Shown piece after piece: positions 46,700 through 56,625 of a DNA stretch of 64,000 nt. The translations under genes and the position numbers were made by a program. Position 1 is the stretch's first letter; each line of letters opens with the position of its first letter. The DNA comes from Thermoflexus hugenholtzii (lineage in GTDB: Bacteria; Chloroflexota; Anaerolineae; Thermoflexales; Thermoflexaceae), in contig NZ_CP076326.1 in NCBI RefSeq assembly GCF_018771565.1, positions 2,921,785-2,985,784 of the forward strand, read 5' to 3'. Below the pieces are notes generated by a model, which ran no database searches, was not told the DNA's origin, and saw only the letters and a list, made by a program, of their open reading frames with translations.

Positions 46700-47245
46700 A
46701 TGCGCTTAAGCGGCAAGAAGGTGGCCATCCTGGTGGAGGAAGGCTTCGAGGACCTGGAGTTCTGGGTCCCGCTGATGCGTCTGCAGGAAGAAGGGGCCTC
46801 GGTGACCGTGGTCGGCCTGGAGGCCGGGAAAGTGGTCCGCAGCAAGAGCGGTGGGTTGACGGCGAAGGCGGATGTGGCCGCCGATCAGGTCTCCGCAACG
46901 GACTTCGACGCCGTGGTGGTTCCCGGCGGCTGGGCCCCCGACAAGCTCCGCCGTTACGAGGCGGTCCTCCGCCTGGTCCGCGACGCCTACCGCCAGGGCA
47001 AGATCGTGGCCATGATCTGCCACGGCGGCCAGGTGGGGATCTCCGCCGGGATCGTGCGGGGTCATCGGGCCACCGGCAGTTTGGGGATCAAAGATGACCT
47101 GATCAACGCCGGGGCGATCTGGGTCGACGAGCCGGCCTTCCGGGACGGCAATCTGGTCTGGGGTCGGGTGGTTCCGGACATCCCGGCCTTCTGCCGGGAG
47201 CTGGTGGCCGCCCTGGTGGGCGAGCCTGTCTCTCAGCCTCGATAG
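46700..47245 (+). CDS. DJ-1/PfpI-family protein
   Basis: 181 residues. The cysteine nucleophile is in MICHGGQV, and the conserved glutamate is in LVEEGFEDLEF. Members act as proteases, glyoxalases or deglycases that remove methylglyoxal damage. Methylglyoxal arises from dihydroxyacetone phosphate, so a detoxifying role here is a reasonable inference. GGAGGTGAAAGG precedes the ATG. Confidence 0.88.
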   Translation: MRLSGKKVAILVEEGFEDLEFWVPLMRLQEEGASVTVVGLEAGKVVRSKSGGLTAKADVAADQVSATDFDAVVVPGGWAPDKLRRYEAVLRLVRDAYRQGKIVAMICHGGQVGISAGIVRGHRATGSLGIKDDLINAGAIWVDEPAFRDGNLVWGRVVPDIPAFCRELVAALVGEPVSQPR

Positions 47246-47255
47246 GGGAGCCTCG

Positions 47256-47657
47256 ATGGTTGCCCTGGTGATCGTGGCCCACAGCGCCAAGCTGGCGGAG
47301 GGGGTGAAGGAATTGGCGGACCAGATGGTCCAGGGCCGTGTCCCCATTTTCGCCGCGGGCGGCCTGGACGCCCACACCCTGGGCACCAACGTCGAGCGGA
47401 TCCGCGAGGCTCTGGAGGCCGCCCTCTCCCGGGCGGATGAGGTGCTGGTCCTGATGGATCTGGGGAGCGCGGTGATGGGGACGCAGATGGCCGTGGAGAT
47501 GCTTCCCCCCGAGGTCCGCCCGCGCATCCTCCTCAGCCAGGCGCCGCTGGTCGAAGGCGCCATCGTCGCCGCCGTGGAGGCCGCCATCGGAAAGGGGGCG
47601 ACGGAGGTGGAAGCCTCGGCAGTGGAGGCTTGTCGGATGCCTAAGGTGATCCGTTGA
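47256..47657 (+). CDS. dhaM: PTS EIIA-type subunit DhaM of dihydroxyacetone kinase
   Basis: 133 residues, only the EIIA(Man)-like domain. The phospho-accepting histidine is in IVAHSAKLAEG; VLMDLGSAVMGTQMAVEML is the other signature. In E. coli DhaM is fused to HPr and an EI-like piece; here those are separate genes directly downstream. DhaM takes phosphate from HPr and recharges ADP on DhaL. Confidence 0.93.
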   Translation: MVALVIVAHSAKLAEGVKELADQMVQGRVPIFAAGGLDAHTLGTNVERIREALEAALSRADEVLVLMDLGSAVMGTQMAVEMLPPEVRPRILLSQAPLVEGAIVAAVEAAIGKGATEVEASAVEACRMPKVIR

Positions 47658-47684
47658 GGAGATCCCACGGAGGTCCGGAGGCGG

Positions 47685-47966
47685 ATGCGGCAGGTGACGC
47701 TCACGCTCACCAACGCGGTCGGGTTACACGCGCGGCCGGCAGCGGTGTTCGTCCAGACGGCCGCGCGCTTTCGTTCGAACATCACGGTGCGGAACCTCAC
47801 CCGGGGAACCCCACCGGTGAACGCCAAGGCGATCCTGGCGGTGCTCACCCTGGGGGCGGAGCACGGCCACGAGATCGAGATCGTCGCCGAAGGGCCGGAT
47901 GAGGAGGAGGCCATCGCGGCCCTCCAGGCCCTGGTGGAGTCGCGGTTCGGGGAGGATGGGGGATGA
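47685..47966 (+). CDS. ptsH: phosphocarrier protein HPr
   Basis: 93 residues. The His15 site is GLHARPAA. The region of the regulatory Ser46 reads VNAKAILAVLTLG, with Ala in place of serine, so regulation by an HPr kinase seems unlikely. A short acidic C-terminal tail is extra. It accepts phosphate from Enzyme I and gives it to DhaM. The EI gene starts inside its stop codon. Confidence 0.93.
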   Translation: MRQVTLTLTNAVGLHARPAAVFVQTAARFRSNITVRNLTRGTPPVNAKAILAVLTLGAEHGHEIEIVAEGPDEEEAIAALQALVESRFGEDGG

Positions 47967-49672
47967 GCCGCCGCCTGCAGGGTCTTCCGGCCTCCCCTGG
48001 GGTCGCCCTCGGCCCTGCCTGGTGGTTCCGGCGGGCCGAGCGGGGCCCGCTGCGGGCACGAGGGGAGGATCCCGCAGTGGAGCGGACGCGGCTGGAGGCT
48101 GCCCGGCAGCAAGCCGCCGCCGAGCTGGCGGCGCTGCAGGAAGCGAACCGTGATCGTCTGTCTCCGGAGGAGCTGGCCATCTTCGAGGCCCAGACCCTGA
48201 TGCTCCAGGATCCGGAGCTCCTGGCCCAGGTGGAGGCGGCGCTGGCCGAGGGGGCTTCCGCCGAGGCCGCATGGAGCCAGGCGGTGGAAGCTTTCGCCGC
48301 CCGGCTGGCGGCGTTGCCGGACCCCTACTTCCAGGCCCGGGCGGCGGATGTGCGGGATGTGGGGAACCGGGTGCTCCGCCATTTGATGGGCGCTCCGGAG
48401 GAGCCGGCCATGCCGGCCCACCCGGTGATCGTTGTCGCCGACGACCTGCTGCCCTCCGAAACGGTTCGTCTGGATCCCCAGCGGGTGCTGGCGTTCGTGA
48501 CCGAGGGGGGCGGGCCGACGGCCCACGCCGCTATCCTCGCCCGCCGGCTCGGGGTGCCCGCCGTGGTGGCGGTGGGATCGGCGCTCCGAGCCGTCCCCGA
48601 CGGCGCGACGCTCCTGGTGGATGGCGAGGCGGGCTGGGTGGAGATCGAGCCCGCCCCGGAAGTGATCCGCCAGGCCCAGGCGCGACAGGCCCGCTGGCAG
48701 GCGGAGCGGGCGCAGGCGGAGGCCGCCGCCCACGAGCCGGCGCTCACCCGCGACGGGGTCCGGATTGAGGTGGCGGCCAACGTCGGGAGCCTGGAGGACG
48801 CCCGGGAGGCTTTCCGAAGGGGAGCGGATGCCATCGGCCTGCTGCGCACGGAGTTCCTCTATCTCGAGCGGACGGCCGCTCCTACCGAGGAGGAAGAGGT
48901 CGCCGCTTACCGGGCGCTCCTGGAGGCCATGGGGGGGAAGCCGGTGGTGGTGCGCACCCTGGACGTCGGGGGGGACAAGCCGCTGCCTTATCTCCCGATG
49001 CCCTCCGAGCCCAATCCCTTCCTGGGAGTGCGAGGCGTGCGGCTTTCGCGCCAGCATCCGGATTTGCTTCGCCGGCAGCTCCGGGCGCTGCTGCGGGCCG
49101 GCGCGGGCTTCCCCCTTCGCATCATGTTCCCGATGGTCAGCACCGTGGAGGAGATCCGCTGGCTCCGGGCGCTTCTGGACGAGGTGCGCGCCGCTCTGGC
49201 GCGGGAGGGCGTCCCCCTGCCGGAGGACCTGCAGGTGGGGATGATGGTGGAGGTGCCCGCGGCGGCGTTGCTGGCGGAGCACTTCCGGCCCTGGGTGGAT
49301 TTTTTCAGCATCGGGACCAACGATCTCACCCAGTATGTGCTGGCGGCGGATCGGACCAACCCGGCGGTGGCCGGGATGGCGGACGGCCTGCATCCGGCGG
49401 TGCTGCGCCTGATCCGCCAGGTGACGGCCGCCGCGGAGGGGACCGGGAAGTGGGTGGGGGTCTGCGGGGAGCTGGCCGGCGACCTCCAGGCGGTGCCCGT
49501 GCTGATCGGCCTGGGGGTCCGGGAGCTCAGCGTGAACCCCGTGCGCGTGCCGGAGGTCAAAGCCGTCGTCCGTCGCTGGTCCCTGCAGGAGGCTCAGGCC
49601 CTGGCCGAGGCCGCCCTGGCGCAGGAGGACGCCCCTGCGGTCCGCCGTCTGGTCCAGGAGGCCTCCGCCTGA
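47963..49672 (+). CDS. ptsI: phosphoenolpyruvate-protein phosphotransferase (Enzyme I)
   Basis: 569 residues, full length. The phosphohistidine is in GGGPTAHAAILARRLG; DVGGDKPLPYL, GMMVEVPAAALLAEHF and IGTNDLTQYVLAADR mark the PEP-binding barrel. It takes phosphate from PEP and passes it to HPr. No sugar permease (EII) is in the window, so this chain may serve only DhaKLM. It is the last gene of the cluster. Confidence 0.95.
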   Translation: MSRRLQGLPASPGVALGPAWWFRRAERGPLRARGEDPAVERTRLEAARQQAAAELAALQEANRDRLSPEELAIFEAQTLMLQDPELLAQVEAALAEGASAEAAWSQAVEAFAARLAALPDPYFQARAADVRDVGNRVLRHLMGAPEEPAMPAHPVIVVADDLLPSETVRLDPQRVLAFVTEGGGPTAHAAILARRLGVPAVVAVGSALRAVPDGATLLVDGEAGWVEIEPAPEVIRQAQARQARWQAERAQAEAAAHEPALTRDGVRIEVAANVGSLEDAREAFRRGADAIGLLRTEFLYLERTAAPTEEEEVAAYRALLEAMGGKPVVVRTLDVGGDKPLPYLPMPSEPNPFLGVRGVRLSRQHPDLLRRQLRALLRAGAGFPLRIMFPMVSTVEEIRWLRALLDEVRAALAREGVPLPEDLQVGMMVEVPAAALLAEHFRPWVDFFSIGTNDLTQYVLAADRTNPAVAGMADGLHPAVLRLIRQVTAAAEGTGKWVGVCGELAGDLQAVPVLIGLGVRELSVNPVRVPEVKAVVRRWSLQEAQALAEAALAQEDAPAVRRLVQEASA

Positions 49673-49700
49673 GAAGCCTGCTCAGTGAGAGGGGCCGTCC

Positions 49701-50621
49701 TCACGGCCAGACTCGAAAGGCCGCGAAGGTCTCCGCCTGACGGACGCCATCCGAGGCGACCGCCCGGACCTCCACCAGGGTTCCACTGGGGAAGGCTCCG
49801 ACCCCGAACGCCCCCTCCGCCTTTCCCTGCTCATCCGTGATCCGCTCCAGCGGATCCGCTCCGGGTGCCTCCACACGCACCCGGGCTTGAGGCACCGGCC
49901 GGCCGGTCTCGTCGGTGACCAGCACGGTGACCCGCTGGATTTCCCCGGCGGCCACGATGGGGCGGTGCAGGAGGAGCTGAACCCGGAGGGCGGGCATGGG
50001 CCCGGCGATGCGGGCGGGGACCCGGGGGCTCATCCCGCGGGCCTGGGCGTAAAGCTCCCCCAGGGGCAGCGGCCGCACCTGCTGATCCACCGGATCCCAT
50101 CCCACCTTCATCCGCTGGAACACCTGGACGATACGGCCGTTCTCCAGGAAGGGCTCCGTGATGGGGTTCCCCAGGATCTTCGCGCCGCCGTGGCGGAGCC
50201 AGAAGGCCAGAAACATCGCGCTCACCGTGTGCCCGGTCTCCGGGATATATCGGCGGAACGGGCGGCCCAGGGGGATGCGTTCGGGCGGCAGCGGCGGCGC
50301 GCCCAGTCCCATGGCCTCGGCGATGGGGAGGAGCTGGACGGCCTCCTCCGGCGGCGCCAGGGGATCCCAGCGCAGGCAGGCATACTGGAAGCACTGGATC
50401 TGATCCGGGGGCTCCAGGACCGCCGGGGTGATCGGATAGCCCAGGAAGTCCACCCCACCGTGCGCCTCGAAGAAGCGCAGGAAGGGCTCCCGGACGGTGT
50501 GGCCGGTCTCCGGGAAGAACCGCTCCCCGGGCCCCTGGGTCTGCGGGCTCAGCAGAAGCCCCAGCGCCAGCAACAGCCCGGCGGCCGGGATAGACAGCCG
50601 GAATCGGAAAGGCTCCCCCAT
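49701..50621 (-). CDS. secreted protein with two ETGH-GG repeats and an Ig-like domain
   Basis: 306 residues. Signal peptide (LSIPAAGLLLALGLLL). Two ~90-residue repeats each begin FPETGHTVREPFLRFFEAHGG or IPETGHTVSAMFLAFWLRHG, with GYPIT / GNPITEPF and a CFQYACLRWDP or VFQRMKVGWDP strand. They recall LGFP-type wall repeats and are common in Chloroflexi. The C-terminal ~100 residues resemble a bacterial Ig-like (Big_1) domain (VLVTDETGRPVPQARVRVEAPG). No enzyme site is visible. Convergent with ptsI. Confidence 0.8.
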   Translation of the reverse strand: MGEPFRFRLSIPAAGLLLALGLLLSPQTQGPGERFFPETGHTVREPFLRFFEAHGGVDFLGYPITPAVLEPPDQIQCFQYACLRWDPLAPPEEAVQLLPIAEAMGLGAPPLPPERIPLGRPFRRYIPETGHTVSAMFLAFWLRHGGAKILGNPITEPFLENGRIVQVFQRMKVGWDPVDQQVRPLPLGELYAQARGMSPRVPARIAGPMPALRVQLLLHRPIVAAGEIQRVTVLVTDETGRPVPQARVRVEAPGADPLERITDEQGKAEGAFGVGAFPSGTLVEVRAVASDGVRQAETFAAFRVWP

Positions 50622-50640
50622 CGCATCCGCCTATCCGCCT

Positions 50641-50685
50641 GGTGGGAGGGGCGCAGCGCCGCTGCGATGGGCGTAGCAGCGCTGG
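50641..50685. repeat. dispersed ~45-bp repeat, copy 2
   Basis: Contains the same GCTGCGATGGGCG core (50662-50674) as the element near 13026, within GTGGGAGGGGCGCAGC and a partly palindromic AGCGC/GCGCT flank. It lies in the 68-bp gap just downstream of the aldolase gene. Confidence 0.5.
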
Positions 50686-50689
50686 GCCT

Positions 50690-51793
50690 CTACTCCATGG
50701 GCACCTGAGGGATGACGCGTCCGCGCAGGCGCTCCATGATGTCCTCCAGGCTGCGGCCGGTGACGGTGATCCCATGGTTGCGCAGCCCGATCACCGCTCG
50801 GGCGGGATCGGGGGCCTGGCGCACCAGCTCAGCCACCTCCGCCGCCAGCTCCCACGTCCCGCACGGATAGTTCACCGTGGTCACCGGGATCCCCTCCATC
50901 CAGGCGTGGACGTGGATGATCGCCCCCACCTCGGGGTGCTCCCGGTAGATCATCCAGTGCTCGATGGCATCCACGGAGACGCGTCGGGGTTCGATATGGG
51001 GCGGGACGCTGAGGAGGATCACGTTGCGCGCTGCATCGTAGCCCTTCACCAGCAGAATGTCCCGCCCGATCACCTGCAGATTGCCTTTGTCCACGCCGCT
51101 GGCGCTCATCCAGAAGCGCTGGGCGTCCTCCCGCACGCTCAGGTTGCCGTAGCTCAGACCGCCCAGCCCGTAAAGCCGCTTGACGTGCTGGAAATCCCGG
51201 GGCGGAAGGATCTCCTCCAGGGGGAAGGGGGCAGGCAGCAGGTTCAGGGAGGCCAGGAACCGCCCTGCCTCCTTCAGCTTCTCCGTCCGCTCGTTGCCGT
51301 TCCAGAGCTCGGGAGGGAGATCCGGGTGGAATTCGTTGTTGATGACCAGCCGGGCCTGGGCCAGTGGGGCAAGGCGCCGGTAGATCCGCTCGAAGAAGTC
51401 CGCCTCATCCTCCCCGCAGGCCTCCACGTAATGGCCCAGCTCCAGGGTGATGAAGTGCGCTTCCCAGCGCGCCCCGTTGACAGAGGAGGACCGGCCGCCC
51501 GGGACCAGGACGATGAGGAGGTTGGAGAGGGCGCGGACCAGGATGGGATAGCAGGTCTTCAGGAAGTCGGTGGGGACCTCGGGCAGCTCGACGACGGAGG
51601 CCACGAAGGTGCCCTGGGATTTGCGTCGGAAGGGGCGCGGGCGCTCCGGACGGGTGAAGTTCAGCACCAGGCGGATGGTGGGCGTGGGCTCCTCCAGAAA
51701 CGTGTGCCCGTGGGCCCGCAGGGCCTGCCATAACCCCTGGCGGAACCATCGCAGCCCCGGCGTCTCCGCCGCTCCGACGATCACGAAATCCAT
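50690..51793 (-). CDS. class II aldolase/adducin-family protein with long N-terminal domain
   Basis: 367 residues. The C-terminal ~180 residues are the class II aldolase fold with zinc histidines in IIHVHAWMEG and GLRNHGITVTG, and the start LYGLGGLSYGNLSVR. This family includes fuculose-phosphate aldolase and dehydratases of sugar phosphates. The N-terminal ~180 residues are not recognised; they contain a GGRSSSVNGARWEAH stretch. Substrate unknown. Confidence 0.82.
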   Translation of the reverse strand: MDFVIVGAAETPGLRWFRQGLWQALRAHGHTFLEEPTPTIRLVLNFTRPERPRPFRRKSQGTFVASVVELPEVPTDFLKTCYPILVRALSNLLIVLVPGGRSSSVNGARWEAHFITLELGHYVEACGEDEADFFERIYRRLAPLAQARLVINNEFHPDLPPELWNGNERTEKLKEAGRFLASLNLLPAPFPLEEILPPRDFQHVKRLYGLGGLSYGNLSVREDAQRFWMSASGVDKGNLQVIGRDILLVKGYDAARNVILLSVPPHIEPRRVSVDAIEHWMIYREHPEVGAIIHVHAWMEGIPVTTVNYPCGTWELAAEVAELVRQAPDPARAVIGLRNHGITVTGRSLEDIMERLRGRVIPQVPME

Positions 51794-51821
51794 TGGCTCC
51801 CTCCTCCGTTCGCAGGTTCGA

Positions 51822-53264
<1,443 letters not shown>

Positions 53265-53309
53265 TTACGCCGCGAAGGATCTCCTGCCTTCCCCAAGGAT
53301 CTAAGGCTT

Positions 53310-53338
53310 ATTGTAGCGGCCCCAAAGGGCCCTTTCAA
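53310..53338 (-). promoter_or_regulatory. promoter of proS
   Basis: Minus strand TTGAAA (53333-53338), 17 bases, TACAAT (53310-53315). The predicted leader is about 50 bases. Confidence 0.78.
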
Positions 53339-53352
53339 GCCACCTTCCCCGC

Positions 53353-53361
53353 TGGTATACT
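53353..53361 (+). promoter_or_regulatory. extended -10 promoter of the TPR gene
   Basis: TGGTATACT is an extended -10 with a TG motif. It predicts a start near 53368; the GTG at 53398 would have a 30-base leader with GGGAG as its ribosome site. Confidence 0.6.
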
Positions 53362-53397
53362 TGGACTTTGACGGATCCAACAGGCGGGAGACCCGCG

Positions 53398-55665
53398 GTG
53401 GGGGAAGAGCGCCTGCGGTATGAACAGGCGTTGCAGCGCGGCCATGCCGCGCTCTGGCAGAAGCAGTGGGCGGCGGCCATCGCGGCTTATCGCGAGGCCC
53501 TGACGGTGGCGCCGGAGGAGCCGGAGGCCCTGACCGGGCTGGGCCTGGCCTGTATGGAGGCCGGGCGCTATGAAGAGGCTCTGGAGGCCTTCCGGCAGCT
53601 GGAGCGCCTCCGCCCCGAGGATCCCGCGCCGGTGTGGCGCCTCGCCGAGGTGCATCAGCGCGCCGGCCGGGCGGCGGAGGCGGCGGCCCATTACCACCGG
53701 GCCGGCCGGATGTTCGCCGATCGCGGCGATCTTCGACGCGCCATCCAGGCATGGGCCCAGGCCGTCCGCCTGGATCCGGGCCGGATCGAGACGCTGGAGG
53801 CCCTGGCCCGGGCGTATCGCCAGCTGGATCAGCGGGAGGCGGCGATCCGGGTGGATCTGGCCCTCGCCCGCGCCTGGATCCAGCAAGGGGACCTGCAGCG
53901 GGCCCTCGAGGCCATCGACGCCGCCCTCGCCCTGGATCCGGATCATCCGCAGGCCTTGCAGGCCCGGGACTGGCTGCGCGTCCAGCTGGCCCGGCGGACC
54001 GGCACCGGTCCATTGCCCCGGCCGACGTCCAGGGCCGAAAGCGCCGAGGCGGAGCAGACCCGGGCTGAGGCCCTCTGGATGCTGGCCCCGGAGGAGGCCG
54101 AAGCCCCTGCGGATCCGATCCGCCGCGCCCTCTCCCAAGCGCTCCGGGAGCTGGCGGATCTCGTGTTCTCGGAGGAGCCGGGTTCGTTTTCTGAATCCGA
54201 GTGGTTCCGGATCCATGCCCTCCTGGGCCGGGCGGTGGACGCCCACGCCCAGGGCCAGCTGCGGGAGGCGCTGGCCTTCTACGAACAGGTGCGCGCCGCC
54301 GGGCTGGAGCACCCGGCCCTCCCCTTCGCCATCGGCGCCGCGCTGGCCGAGCTCCGGCGTTGCGAGGAAGCCGCCTCGTATCTCCGGCGCGCCACGGATG
54401 TCCCCACCTATGCCTTCGCCGGTCTCCTCCTGCTGGCCCGCTGTGAGGAACGGCAGGGCGCGGCGGCGTCCGCCGCCCTGCGCTACCTGGAGGCCCTGGA
54501 GTCCCTGGATCAGGAGCTGGCCCGGGAGGAAAGCCAGGAGGTCCTCCGGGAGCGCTATCGCTTCCTGCGCTCCTGGCTCCCCCGGCATCCAGATCGTCAG
54601 GCGGCCCTCCTGGAGGGGGCCCGTCAGATCCTGGAGAGCCCGACCTGGGAGGATCGGATCCTCTGGATCCGCCAGGCGCTGGATCAATGGACTGCCGGCA
54701 CGCCGTTCCGGCTCACCCTGGCCGACGCCCTCCTCTCTCCCCAGGGGGAGCGGGTGCTCCTGGATCTGGGGCAAACCTATACGTGGGCCCAGCTGGGCCT
54801 GTTCTACAGCGCGCTGGAGGAGGCGTTGCGGATCCTGGCCGGCGCCCCCTTCGCCCCGCTGACCCATCTCATCCTCGGGCAGCTGCTGGTCTGGAGCCGC
54901 CACATCCCGGCGGCGGCGAACAAATTCCGGATCCTGGGGGCCTATTTCCTGCATCTGGAAGATCCCTATATGGCCCTCGCCGCCTTCGAGCAGGTCACCC
55001 GGCTGGCTCCCATGGATCTGGCGGCTCTGGAACGGCTGCTGCAGCTCGCCCAGACCCTGGGCGATGCGCCGCGGGCGCTGCAGGCCTTCTGCGGCTTGGT
55101 GGACGCGCATATGCAGATGGCGGATCTGGAACAGGCGGAGCGAATCGGCCGGGAGGGGCTGGCGTGGGCTTCCCGCCATGGGCTCCCCGGCTCGACGCTG
55201 TCGCCCCTCCTCCGCCGGCTGGTGGAGATCGCCGTCCAGCGTCTGGACTGGAACGGGGCGATCGAACACCTGGAGCGGTTGCGAGCCCTCGCCCCGGAGG
55301 ACCTGGAGGCCCGCTGGGGCCTGGTGGAGGCCTACCTGCGGGCGAACCGCAAGGATGCGGCGGTGCAGGAACTGCAGCAGCTGGTGGAGCGGGCGCGGGC
55401 CGCCGGGCGGCTGGCGGAGGCGGCCCGGAACCTGGAGGAGCTCATCCTGCTCTTCCCCGAGGAGCCGGCCCTGCGCCAGCAAGCGGCTCAGCTGTATCTG
55501 GAGCTGGAACAGCCCGGGGCGGCGGTGGCCCATCTGGAACGGATGGGGGAGCAATACCTGCAGGCCGGGCGTCTCTCCGAGGCCCAGGCGGTGTATCGCT
55601 CCTTGATGCGCCTGAACCCTGCCCAGGCCGAGCGTTACCAGGCCCTGCTGAGCTCCAGCGGATGA
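53398..55665 (+). CDS. tetratricopeptide repeat protein
   Basis: 755 residues, almost entirely TPR-like helical repeats in at least two blocks (for example AAIAAYREALTVAPEEPEAL and RLSEAQAVYRSLMRLNPAQAE). It has no signal peptide or membrane helix, so it is probably a cytoplasmic scaffold. The GTG at 53398 was preferred over a TTG at 53368 because it has a ribosome site and would not be leaderless. Partners are not known; the next gene is CdaA, 81 bp away. Confidence 0.85.
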   Translation: MGEERLRYEQALQRGHAALWQKQWAAAIAAYREALTVAPEEPEALTGLGLACMEAGRYEEALEAFRQLERLRPEDPAPVWRLAEVHQRAGRAAEAAAHYHRAGRMFADRGDLRRAIQAWAQAVRLDPGRIETLEALARAYRQLDQREAAIRVDLALARAWIQQGDLQRALEAIDAALALDPDHPQALQARDWLRVQLARRTGTGPLPRPTSRAESAEAEQTRAEALWMLAPEEAEAPADPIRRALSQALRELADLVFSEEPGSFSESEWFRIHALLGRAVDAHAQGQLREALAFYEQVRAAGLEHPALPFAIGAALAELRRCEEAASYLRRATDVPTYAFAGLLLLARCEERQGAAASAALRYLEALESLDQELAREESQEVLRERYRFLRSWLPRHPDRQAALLEGARQILESPTWEDRILWIRQALDQWTAGTPFRLTLADALLSPQGERVLLDLGQTYTWAQLGLFYSALEEALRILAGAPFAPLTHLILGQLLVWSRHIPAAANKFRILGAYFLHLEDPYMALAAFEQVTRLAPMDLAALERLLQLAQTLGDAPRALQAFCGLVDAHMQMADLEQAERIGREGLAWASRHGLPGSTLSPLLRRLVEIAVQRLDWNGAIEHLERLRALAPEDLEARWGLVEAYLRANRKDAAVQELQQLVERARAAGRLAEAARNLEELILLFPEEPALRQQAAQLYLELEQPGAAVAHLERMGEQYLQAGRLSEAQAVYRSLMRLNPAQAERYQALLSSSG

Positions 55666-55746
55666 GGGCGGGAGGAACGCCGCAGCGCGGCGCGATCCGA
55701 AAAGAAGAGGTTGCGGATCCACGTTCGATCGAACAGGTGATGGCGC

Positions 55747-56625
55747 GTGCGGGATCTGCTCTACCTGCTGGATCAGCTGAGCTGGATCAGTTTGATCGAT
55801 ATCGGGCTGGTGGCCCTCCTCTTTTTCGGGATCCTGTATTCCCTGAAAGGGACGCCGGCGGTCACCCTCGTTCGGGGCCTGTTCATCCTCATCCTGCTCG
55901 TGCTCATCCTGAGCGGCCCCCTCCGCTCCCTCCGGGCGATGCGCTGGCTTCTGGAGCGGGCGCTCCCGGCGTTGCTCATCGCCATCCCCATCATCTTCCA
56001 GCCCGAGCTGCGGCGTGCCCTGGAACGGCTGGGGCGGGTGGGGCTCTGGCTCCAGCGGGATCCAAGGGAGGCGCCCGTCGATGAGGTGATCGAGGCGTTG
56101 GTCCAGGCGTGCCCCCGGCTGGCGGAGCGTCGCCACGGCGCCCTCATCGTGCTGGAGCGCACCACCGGCCTCCAGACCTACATCGACACCGGGATCCGCC
56201 TGGACGCCCGGGTGACCCCGGAGCTGTTGATGACCATCTTCGCGCCCAACACGGTCCTGCACGACGGGGCGGTGATCATCCGGGACGGGCGGGTGGTGGC
56301 GGCGGGATGCATCCTCCCGCTCACCACCGGATGGCTGGGGGATCCCCAGCTGGGCCTGCGACACCGGGCGGCCATCGGGATCACGGAGGTGAGCGACGCC
56401 CTGGCCATCGTGATCTCTGAGGAACGCGGGACGATCTCCGTGGCGCTGAACGGGCGGATGGTGCGCCGGCTGGACGCGCGGCGCCTGGAGCTGGTGTTGC
56501 GCAACTTCTACAGCCCGCCGCCGGAGGTGGCGCAAACTTACCGCTGGTTGCAGGAGCTGCGGGAACTCGGCCGGCGCGTGTGGTTGGTGCTCTTCCCCAT
56601 CCGGGGAGCTGGGGGTAAGCAATGA
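55747..56625 (+). CDS. cdaA: diadenylate cyclase CdaA
   Basis: 292 residues. Three N-terminal membrane helices (LIDIGLVALLFFGILY onward) are followed by a DAC domain with LHDGAVIIRDG and GLRHRAAIGITE, the catalytic DGA and RHR motifs. It makes c-di-AMP from two ATP. The GTG start follows AGGTGATG. The ybbR-type regulator overlaps its stop (ATGA), the same pairing as cdaA-cdaR of Firmicutes. Confidence 0.95.
   Translation: MRDLLYLLDQLSWISLIDIGLVALLFFGILYSLKGTPAVTLVRGLFILILLVLILSGPLRSLRAMRWLLERALPALLIAIPIIFQPELRRALERLGRVGLWLQRDPREAPVDEVIEALVQACPRLAERRHGALIVLERTTGLQTYIDTGIRLDARVTPELLMTIFAPNTVLHDGAVIIRDGRVVAAGCILPLTTGWLGDPQLGLRHRAAIGITEVSDALAIVISEERGTISVALNGRMVRRLDARRLELVLRNFYSPPPEVAQTYRWLQELRELGRRVWLVLFPIRGAGGKQ

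Noticed and set aside
49690-49708. Terminator at the end of ptsI
   Set aside because: GGCCGT/ACGGCC can pair but there is no U-tract, and the hairpin lies in the end of the convergent gene.
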